Below, piece by piece: positions 27,879-35,815 of a stretch of DNA of 64,000 bases (position 1 is its first letter; each line of letters starts with the position of its first letter). Both the position numbers and the translations under genes were made by a program. The stretch comes from Eleginops maclovinus. Lineage: Eukaryota; Chordata; Actinopteri; Perciformes; Eleginopidae. The stretch lies in NCBI RefSeq assembly GCF_036324505.1, contig NC_086362.1, forward strand, positions 12,335,043-12,399,042. The letters run 5' to 3'. Below the pieces are notes generated by a model. The model made no database searches, was not told the origin of the DNA, and worked only from the letters and a program-made list of their open reading frames with translations.

Positions 27879-29248
27879 TGCAATGCAAAATTTCACATAA
27901 CACATACTGTAACTGTGACTCTCCAAAGGGGGCAAAAATGTTTTGTTTTTCTTCATTTTGTTGTGTTTTTTCACAATGATGTTCAAAACACATACAATAG
28001 TTGAAAGTTGAAAAAACTGCTGTGTTCAAGGTTGAAATAAAATAGTTTTTCACTCTATTACAAAAAGGTGACTTTAATGTGTTTTATGGAAATTCAGACC
28101 GAGTGTCCACATATGTGGACATCATTTTTCTCTAAAAGTACATCATGTCAAAAGATGATACTTAGTTTTTATACTTATCAGGTTCCAATAAGCCCAAATA
28201 GCAAAGAGAAATAAAAAATGCATATAAAAAAACAGCTCGGGTCTTAGGAGGTTTTAAGTAAAAGAAGCGAAACTACACTGTGAAAATACTTTGTTAGAAG
28301 TCCTGCATTCAAAATTGTGATTAAGTAAAAATACAAAAGTAATAGCGTCAAAATACACTTGAGGTACCAAAAGTAAAAGAAGTCGTTGGGCCATTAAAGC
28401 ACCATATATTTTAAATGATTGTATTAAAATAGCAATAATGTAATGAGTTCATCACTTCAATGTTGCAATTGTTAAATGTTCTTATAATGCCTAACCAATA
28501 CAAATATGTCATAATGTATTCATTGTTATATATTTATTTTGTATTAATAATCTTAATCCTCAGTTAGTAACTAAATCTGTAACAGTAAAAGTATTCATGT
28601 GAAAATACTCAAGTAAAGTACAAGTACCTACATTAAATACAATGCTTGATGTTCTTTGTTACATTCCACCACCGGTAGTGTTGCGTAATCATTTTGACTA
28701 AAATCTTGCCATGTATGGGCTCATTTATACTTTGTCACATCTCAAACCTTAGTTCAGCCACATCTTGCTTGTTTTACAAAGCAGTTTTCTTTATTTATGC
28801 TACTTTTTCTACATGCTTTTTAACTAGCAACCAAATCCTATCTTCTTAGAAGAAAAAAGCTGAAAATGGGGAAGAACTCAACACAACTGCAGGATGTCAC
28901 ACCTCCCCCAGAAAAGCGTTGTTGCCTAGTAGAGACTAATCATGTTATCTCTGTGTAGAGATGCTGGCTCCTCACATGGAACAAGGGTTCATTTATGTCC
29001 TGCGGTGCCTGCCCCTCCTTGCCCTCATCATAACCTTCTTCATCATCAATTTCAGGGCTAAAGGTCAGCGAAACACTTTTACTCCATTTTGATAAAATGG
29101 GGTTTTCATCATACATTAGAAGCATATACAATATTACAGTACATTGAGACTAATCTATCAGTGCATCTGTGTTTCAGCTGCTCCTGGAAATGAATTCACT
29201 TCAGCGCAAAGAAGAAGAGAAAACCAAGAAGAAGAGTAAAGCGATGTG
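24530..29248 (+). CDS. One-Ig-domain membrane receptor, gene 1 (TM arginine, short basic tail)
   Basis: Predicted type I receptor of 187 aa. Coding exons 24530-24587, 25266-25595, 28959-29063 and 29178-29248 sum to 564 nt in one open frame. Residues 1-19 are a signal peptide (MNFLLFSVLLAF). Residues 20-129 form one V-type Ig domain: cysteines 46/47, W59, the DSGRYIC signature ending at C98, extra cysteines 80 and 109, a J-like GNGT at 112-115, and five N-glycosylation sequons. Residues 140-161 are the membrane segment with Arg145 inside it. Residues 162-187 form a basic tail (RRRETKKK) without tyrosine. An intramembrane Arg with a short tail is typical of activating receptors that pair with acidic ITAM adaptors (DAP12 or FcR-gamma type); that role is inference. 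A piggyBac element sits in intron 2. The family is not identified; NITR-like or another fish leukocyte receptor is possible. Confidence 0.72.
24924..25130. repeat. Palindromic MITE, family P copy 1
   Basis: Lies in intron 1 of receptor gene 1. The left arm ACTGAAAAAACTGAAACGTTGACTT and the centre ATGAAAGCAATAATATTAAG are mirrored by TAATGTTATTGCTTTCAACT and TTATGTGAAATTTGTGGACAT on the right. The same sequences recur near 33.2, 35.7, 47.2 and 48.4 kb. Confidence 0.7.
25803..27826 (+). pseudogene. piggyBac transposase relic with all three catalytic aspartates
   Basis: Exon-like pieces: 25803-25860 (MAANTRDNSS..., donor GTAAGA); from 26350 (ERFSVQTALEQFW, then an acidic Ser/Asp-rich stretch, running to a stop at 26586-26588); and about 26728-27826. 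The last piece starts with PECASIDEQIIPFTGACPC and continues open to HT-stop. It retains YCDRFFTS (first Asp), VKWYDNK (second) and MGGVDLIDRM (third), then a C-terminal cysteine-rich region (CRVAGCTGRTRVRC, CVTCK). The N-terminal part of the catalytic domain between GANNG and the SIDEQ motif is missing, so the copy looks non-functional. Position inside a TTAA element argues against a domesticated host gene. Confidence 0.85.
27846..27875. repeat. (AC)n microsatellite
   Basis: About 15 AC units directly after the piggyBac transposase stop, inside the element's 3' part. Confidence 0.9.
28258..28680. repeat. Fish repeat of the AAGTAAAAGTAC type
   Basis: Sequence such as AGTAAAAATACAAAAGTAATAG and AATACTCAAGTAAAGTACAAGTAC, ending CCACCACCGGTAGTG. 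It belongs to a self-complementary repeat common in fish, also seen near 41.1-41.7 kb. The piggyBac right end abuts it, so the element may have inserted into this repeat. Confidence 0.5.
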
Positions 29249-29856
29249 AGAAAAGGGAATCGAAACATAGTAATGATATTTAAACAAAATATGTCACCTT
29301 TTAAGAGTTAGCTAACATTGTTTAGAGCTGCACTTCAGGATTTGTCGTGATGCTTTTATTTTGAAAATCTGTCTAATACACTGCTTGTATCTTCTTTGAT
29401 TGTATCTGTGTCTTTAAACACATGTCATTAAAAACTAAAAATGTACAGGACAGTATAACTGCAATTCAGAAACATAAATGCACCATCCGATTTAGTGTAA
29501 ATATGGACCTATAAGTAAAGTATGGTAGAGTCCATATGCTTTATTTTATTTTTCTGAATAATTTAATTCAGAAAGTGTTTATCTCAAGCAAAAAGTGACC
29601 CAAAGCAGTACATATGCAAACTGAATGGCGGGTCATAAAAGTGTGGACAAGAGTACATATTTCTGCACATAGTACACACAAGGTTTACTTCAGAATAAAA
29701 TTAGGCTAATTAGTTTTTAGTATATTGAAGACAGTGGAGAATTTCACACTGTAGGAGTGAGCCCTTCAGTCAAAGATTTGAAAAGTTTGTACTTTGGGTC
29801 TCCTAGTGGTTCTTTGGCAAAACAACAAGACTAAAGCAGACAGCAATTCATGACAT

Positions 29857-30310
29857 TTTAAAGTGGCCCTGTTCTTCTCATTTTCAGGTTCATATCAGTA
29901 TGTAGTGTCTCTGCTGGGACATGTCTCCATGCTTTAATGTTTAAAGCTCTTTATTTTTCTCATACTGCCTGTGCTGCAGCACCTCTTTTCACCCTCTGTC
30001 TGAAACCAGAGCCCAGTCTGCTCTGATTGGTTAGCTGGCCGGCTCTGATGTGATTGGTCAACCGCTTAGAGATGGCTCGCTCCTTAGCTTATCACATACA
30101 AAGTGTTCGAGCACATGCCAATAGAAGCATGAGTGTTACATTGTGATGTCACTGTGTTACAGAAGTAAACAAAGGAGTCCAATGGAGGTGTTTCAGGCGG
30201 GGGTGGGGGGAGAGAGAAACTCCCTCTAGAGGGAACACATGGATTTTAGCCTTTGCAGACCATTTACATGCACAAAAACGTATAGAACACACTACAGGAA
30301 ACCGAAAACC
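29857..30310. repeat. MITE-like repeat, family A copy 4
   Basis: Starts TTAAAGTGGCCCTGTTC. Shares CTGTGCTGCAGCACCTC, TCTGATTGGTTAGCTGG and CACACTACAGGAAACCG with the copy at 6.2-6.6 kb. Lies between the two receptor genes. The right end is not clear. Confidence 0.6.
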
Positions 30311-30979
30311 GTAAACAGTGAAGTCATGACACAGCACCAGTCGGGCTGTGGGTGGTGAAAACACAACTGGGGCTAAAAAGAAGAGCCGGATCGGAACCAC
30401 AAGAGCACTAGCACGGAGCTAGAACTGGAAATGGTTAGGTGGGGAAGGGGCATATCACTGTGACTGACCCGAACTTGCGACTCGTCGTTCTGATTGCGGC
30501 GCCCCTTTGCTCCAACCCTCCTCCCTCCCCCACATCTACAAGTGAAAATTACTTTAGCGACACATTCTTCGCAAGAAGTGTAGCAAAAGTCAAGGCCGCA
30601 GATTCATCGATTTATACTGCTACAGAGCAGATTTGTGAAGTTGTAATGAGTGATTTTAGAGGTTGTAAAAAACAAGTTGCAGTTGTAATGGAAAATGTAT
30701 TGAACAAAACTAAAATAAATTCTGCAAGTGAAAATTTCATCACTAAGTTCAGTTTTTTTCTACAAGCTACAAAACATTTTTTTTTTCTTCTGTGAAATTT
30801 TGTTCACAGATACGTAGATATTTTAGTGTAAATGAAGCTCAGATTTTTTTTCTCACATTGTATACTACAAGTGCTCACATCAGGTTTTACAAACTCTCGC
30901 ATTCTGCACCATATCTACCTTCATACTAACTGAAAGAGGAAGGAACTAAAGCAGCGGCAAAACATAATGCCCAGTGTGA

Positions 30980-30984
<5 letters not shown>
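30311..30984. other. Upstream region of receptor gene 2
   Basis: No gene is supported; a 118-codon frame at 30439-30795 shows no recognisable motif. A GAGGAAGG motif at 30937-30944 could bind PU.1-type ETS factors, but this is only a short match. Confidence 0.35.

Positions 30985-31070
<86 letters not shown>
30985..31070. repeat. (GT)43 microsatellite upstream of receptor gene 2
   Basis: 86 bases of uninterrupted GT, ending 69 bases before the start codon at 31140. It lies in the leader or core promoter. Open frames across it on both strands are artefacts. Confidence 0.97.
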
Positions 31071-31072
<2 letters not shown>

Positions 31073-33149
31073 TGGGAAGGACTTTGTCGAGCTGCGAAGA
31101 GATGGGTGTCAGTTGTCTGTGGTGAATCAAAGTGTAAAGATGAAGCTTCTTCTGTGCAGTCTGCTCCTCGCCTGTCATTGTGCCCTCTCATCTTGGAGTG
31201 AGTAAAAACCAAATTTAAACTTGTACTCGAAAGGTCAAAACTATGATCACAATGAAATATGTGGATTTCCTAAAAAGTGTATTTATGGATGCCAACATTG
31301 GCAATAACTGTTGAATGTGTAACAACAAATAGGAAATTGACGGAGACTTTTTCCTTATTGTTGGTGTGACATTTCCAATTTCTGGTTGAAGACTTTCGCA
31401 ACAAGTGGGATTAAATCTCTATGATCTTCTTAAACCTTGTCTATATAGCGCATGTCTTGAGATTTATTTTTAAAGTGGTCTATAACCAGTTACACGCTAC
31501 ATTTATCTTCTAGTTTAGCTTTAAGAATATGGCAATAGGTAATGTGTTTTTGATGAACTTATCGTGACCATTCCATGTTTTCACAGGTGTTTCATCAGGT
31601 ACATTTGTAGTTACCCAGTCTCCGGATTCCTCCTTCAACGAGGGGGAGACAGTAAACATCTCCTGCTGCTGGACACTGGAGCAGAAAAAGTCAGAGTTAA
31701 CTGGCTGAAAAATCACACAGAGTTGGGGTCTTTAGAACTGAAGAATCACTCTCAACGATCTAACTGCTCACACTTGACCTTAAGTAGTGTCACCAGAGAG
31801 GATTCAGGGAGATACATCTGCAAGGTGATAGTGGAGATACCAGTTTACGGATGTTATGAAGGAAATGGTACTTTCATCACAGTTGTAAACAACACAGAGG
31901 GCAACAGCACTAAAGGTAAGCGACAAAACAACAAGGCTTCAAATTAACAGCTGAACCTTAGATCAGTCACATTTTGCAAAAATAAACTTGTTTTTTTCTC
32001 ACATCCAATTTCCTGCAAAAGAAAATAAATAAAAGGAAACTCCCCAACGCCTTTCATTCTGTTCCATTTTCACTGTTATATTTGTGTGTCACTTCTCCTC
32101 ACGATTGACGATCCAGAAGATGGCAACGATACGAATACTTCCTTGATCACAAGTCTGGCTGTGATGACTCCATTACTCCTCATCACACTTGTGTGTTTCT
32201 GCTGTATGCTAAGGAGACAAGGTACAGAAAAATATATTATTGCCAAATTATTCACGCATTGGAAACTTTATTAAGTTATTGTCCAAGAATAAAAGTGTTG
32301 GTTTAACCAAATTTTTAAAAAAGCGTATTCCTCACTTGCATATACCATGCTGATATTTTGGGCGTATTTACATTTGAAAAGATTGCAGGAGAATAAATCT
32401 TGCTTTTGTGATGCAAGATGTTATTTTATTCAAATGTATTAATATGATGTCATTTTTTAAAGAGACACAACTAATAGGTGATTTTAAGATTAGGTGTGTA
32501 GCAAGTTGGAAGACGTAACAGAGCGGAAACTACAAAGGATATATTTGAATAGATGGAAAATTTGAGAAATAAGGGACGAATGCTAATCTGTGCTTTGAAG
32601 ATGACTTAAAGGATCTGAAAATACATTCTTAAACCTTCATTAATTGTCTTTATAGCAGCTGAAAATGCTGATCACACGATACTGATATCTTTTCACCGTA
32701 CTGTGAGAAAAAAGTGCCTATACAAACTTTAGAGTCAAAGGTAAAGTTGCGTATTAGAATCAATACCATGAGTTGAATACGCCAAACATAAAGTGTATTC
32801 TTTGTAATGAATAAAAACTCATTAGAGGCTTATTTTAAGTCGGAAAGTCTGACATTTCAGATGGAGCATTCATTTATTTAATAACAAAATAGAATAAATA
32901 TATTTGAATAGATTTTTAAACTGATGGACTTTAATAGCTCATGCATTTTAGCAACATTTCTCCTCATGGTAAACTTCCTGCACTTTCAAAAGTTTCCCAC
33001 CATCTGTGTTCTGCTTTTTGAGTTTTCGAGTCTACCCTACAGTCTACGCAAGACAAAAAACAGCTCTCAAGAAAATGTAACGTGCAGAAAAAATGTAACA
33101 TAGAATTGAATTAAAGGTGTTATGTCACCAGGTTCCGCACACAGCATAA

Positions 33150-33288
33150 GCTTATAGTTGATAGCAATAATATTAAGTTGAACCTATTATTTTATCATTC
33201 AAACGTAATATTATTGCTTGCAACTAACTATGTGAAATCTGTTGACATAATACATTTGGTTAAAGTCAACATGTCAGTTATTTCAGTG
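33150..33288. repeat. Palindromic MITE, family P copy 2 (partial)
   Basis: In the intron between the membrane and tail exons of receptor gene 2. Contains GATAGCAATAATATTAAGTTG, its mirror GTAATATTATTGCTTGCAAC, and the end GTCAGTTATTTCAGTG. The left arm is missing. Confidence 0.6.
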
Positions 33289-34391
33289 CATAAAGTCAAC
33301 TGTGACTGCAATACACGGCTTAGGTCGAATAAAGCCTTCGTGTGATTCTTCTTTGTTTTATCTCACAGCCTGGATTTGATTTTGAGCAACAAACCTGATA
33401 AATAATTTTAGTGTGTGTCTATGTGTGTGTGTCTCATGGGTTCAGAACGTGCAGCCATGGTGATCTACGAGGTTCCCCACATCGACTCTGAGGAGGTAGA
33501 GATGGACAAACACAGCACCAGCTCCTCCAGAGGTTCCTCTCAGTGGGTGAGTAAAATGGCGTCAAGTCTAAAAACAAACCTGTGCACAGATATTATCAGT
33601 AGAGTAACGGCAGCAAACTGAAAGAAGAAAGATGATAGCGCCAACCAACAGCAGGGTCTGCGGAGAATGAAGTGTCAAATAGTGGGAGGAAAAGGAAATC
33701 CACCTCTTGATAACTTTAGTGGATAAAAACATATATAAAGCAGTCTTGGCAATTCAAGCGTTAGCTTATTTTTTAAAGTCACCTCATTTTCAGTCTGTCT
33801 CACATTGTTTTAACGGTCTTTAATCAGCCTACTAAAAGTTTCCAGAATTGTTTGGCAAGAGGTGTTTGATCTGAAGTGTGATAAATGGTGAATGGAAGTG
33901 GTGATTGGTGGCAAATATGCAAATCTGAACCTACTCTCCAAAGGAATAACATTATTAGATTAGATTGACTCTATTTTCCACCTCAGTGGAAATGTGTCTC
34001 CAAGGTACATACAATATACATAACAAAACACACCATTAAAACATAGAAGTACACACAAGTTCAAAGGGGCATGAAGCAATAAGTAATGGAAGTTATATGA
34101 GAGCACATTATATACAAAAGCAGCTTTCTCAGTATTTAATATCACATTACAAATCCATTGTTGGTTTCAATGAGATGTTTTTATGTTCAGCAGCATATAC
34201 ATTAACCGCTTTTAGAAAATCCTCAATCCATTAAGCATTTATTTCCTTTCACCTTAACTGCTGTATGGTATAATACAGTGCCCTACTTTATAAACGGGAA
34301 AACAGAACTAAAATGGTTCCCTTTTTGTTAAGACTACTCCCTAACGGCTCAAGCATTATTTTAGTTTTTCTTTTGTTATGTTGTTTGAGAC

Positions 34392-34925
34392 TGTTAGGGA
34401 ATATTTTGCTTAGGTGTTTAACCTTTGACCTGGTTCTTCATTTTCTCCTTCCTCTCTCTGTATTGCCATGGCATAGTTTTTCGGCCTTGGAGGTGCTGTT
34501 ATCTTCATTAAGGAGAGGCAGCCTGGGCTTCCTGAGCCTTGTTGTTCCCCTACTGGGTACCAGCTCATGCTGACCTAAGATTGGTTTCATTGTTTTGGGA
34601 CAGCTGGGCGCCAGTTTATCTTGTTGTACGCATATTCTATTTGACCTAGATGACAGTTTAAGTTAGAAGTAGTGTCCATATTTGTTTAGTCTGGCGGCTG
34701 AAGAATGTTGATTGTCCATTCGGAACTGGTTAAAACCTCGTATTGTAGTAGACATCTTCAGAATTGGTCGGGCAACCGCTGTGTCAACTCGTGGCTGCAG
34801 GAAATGTCTTGTCAATTCTTCGGCCGTTAACTTCAGAATAAACCTTCAACGTTTGCCATCAAAGTTCCAGCTCTCCCCGTGTCTCTCTGAGTTTCGTCGT
34901 CATTGCTTCAGAAGTTTCCACCACA
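34392..34925 (+). mobile_element. Probable solo LTR
   Basis: A 534-bp block that begins TGTTAGGGAATATTTTG and ends TTCCACCACA (TG...CA borders). It is flanked by GAGAC and GAGAT, a 4 of 5 match to a 5-bp duplication. It holds an AATAAA at 34837-34842, as an LTR R region would. No internal retroelement genes lie nearby. It sits in the last intron of receptor gene 2. Confidence 0.5.
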
Positions 34926-35654
34926 GAGATTGCATTTAGTTTCAATTTTTTTATATTTTATCTCTCCAACAAATGTAGTAGAAATATTAAGGGGTGAGAC
35001 AACATCACAATATACTGGATTCATACACTTGCATTAAAATTAAAAAGTAAATGTTTCATGGGTTTGGATTTAAAACACAACCAAACTGTATTTACTTCAG
35101 CATAAACACATTCCAGTTTTTCTGGTTATTCAGAATGAAGTACGATTGCGTTGTGATTTAAAGCGGGTACTTACACTATTGAGAAATCATGATGAAATAT
35201 CCTGTTTTGGACTCACTGCTTCAATTTGTCATGCCTCCTTCATTTTCTTTATTGCACATTAGAAAGGCCTTATGTCAATGTACAGAGACACAATGCTCTA
35301 TTGCACAAATTCTGAAAAATGCTTTGCAATAACAGTTTTTATGTATCTGTCTCTTTCAGTGTCAGGTGCCAGTGTACGAATCCTTCGATTACTTCGAGCG
35401 AGTGGAGAACAAAGAAAGTGAATGAGGACCTGCTCTAGGAATTTTTGTATCTTTTTTTATCCGTACTTTCTGCGTGTAAATGTTGTATATACTTTTAACT
35501 TTATCTGAAGCGTGTACATGTTTTATATTGTGTGTAAATATTTTATATTTTCTATAAATTCTCCTTTCCATAAACTCAATTTATGGTCCAAGTTATTTTC
35601 AATCAGGACATTCTTTATAAATTTAAACTCATTTTCAGTTTACACTTGATTATA

Positions 35655-35815
35655 TACTGAGTAGTGACTTTACTTAAATCTATTATGTCAACAGATTCCA
35701 CAAAATTGTATAAGTTTAGCTGAAAGCAATAGTAATTAAAATTAATTAAACCCATAATTAAATGATGTGTTATCTGTTGACATAATACATTTAATTAGGT
35801 CAAGGTTTCAATTTG
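35655..35815. repeat. Palindromic MITE, family P copy 3
   Basis: Begins 230 bases after the receptor gene 2 stop. Contains TATTATGTCAACAGATTCCAC, AGCTGAAAGCAATAGTAATT and the mirrored ATCTGTTGACATAATACATT. Confidence 0.6.

Larger units (their letters stand above)
25637..28253 (+). mobile_element. piggyBac-like element (PGBD3 type), 2.6 kb, in intron 2 of receptor gene 1
   Basis: The right end is GGTCTTAGGAGGTT followed by TTAA (28254-28257). The left end is CACCTCCTAGGACC, preceded by TTAT, probably a mutated TTAA. Near both ends lies a palindrome-like motif (ACATGCGTGGACATCA left; TCCACATATGTGGACATCA right). It carries a transposase relic on the same strand as the host gene and an AATAAA at 28036-28041 that could cause early polyadenylation. 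Confidence 0.82.
31140..35425 (+). pseudogene. One-Ig-domain membrane receptor, gene 2 (tyrosine tail), frameshifted as sequenced
   Basis: Exons 31140-31197 (signal, MKLLLCSLLLACHC), 31587-31915 (Ig), 32117-32221 (membrane), 33446-33546 and 35360-35425 (tail). The plan is the same as gene 1: 58-nt signal exon, phase 1 joins, 105-nt membrane exon. The Ig exon is 329 nt instead of 330. It lacks one A at about 31682-31690 (GAGCAGAAAAAG where gene 1 has GAGCAAGAAAAAG), and the frame then stops at GGC-TGA about five codons on. Every other exon is intact, and one extra base would give 660 nt. The membrane segment (SLITSLAVMTPLLLITLVCF) has no charge. The tail has tyrosines in IYEVP, VYESF and DYFERV but no canonical ITIM. 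Either a fresh pseudogene, a null allele or an assembly error. Confidence 0.7.

Noticed and set aside
30921..31212. His/Thr- and Cys/Val-repeat proteins
   Set aside because: Products of the (GT)n repeat only.
34313..34573. 86-codon Leu-rich frame
   Set aside because: Mostly within the probable solo LTR and without homologous features; the Leu content is chance.
33446..35425. Classical ITIM or ITAM in the receptor gene 2 tail
   Set aside because: The tyrosines have Pro, Phe or Arg at +3 and do not meet the consensus.
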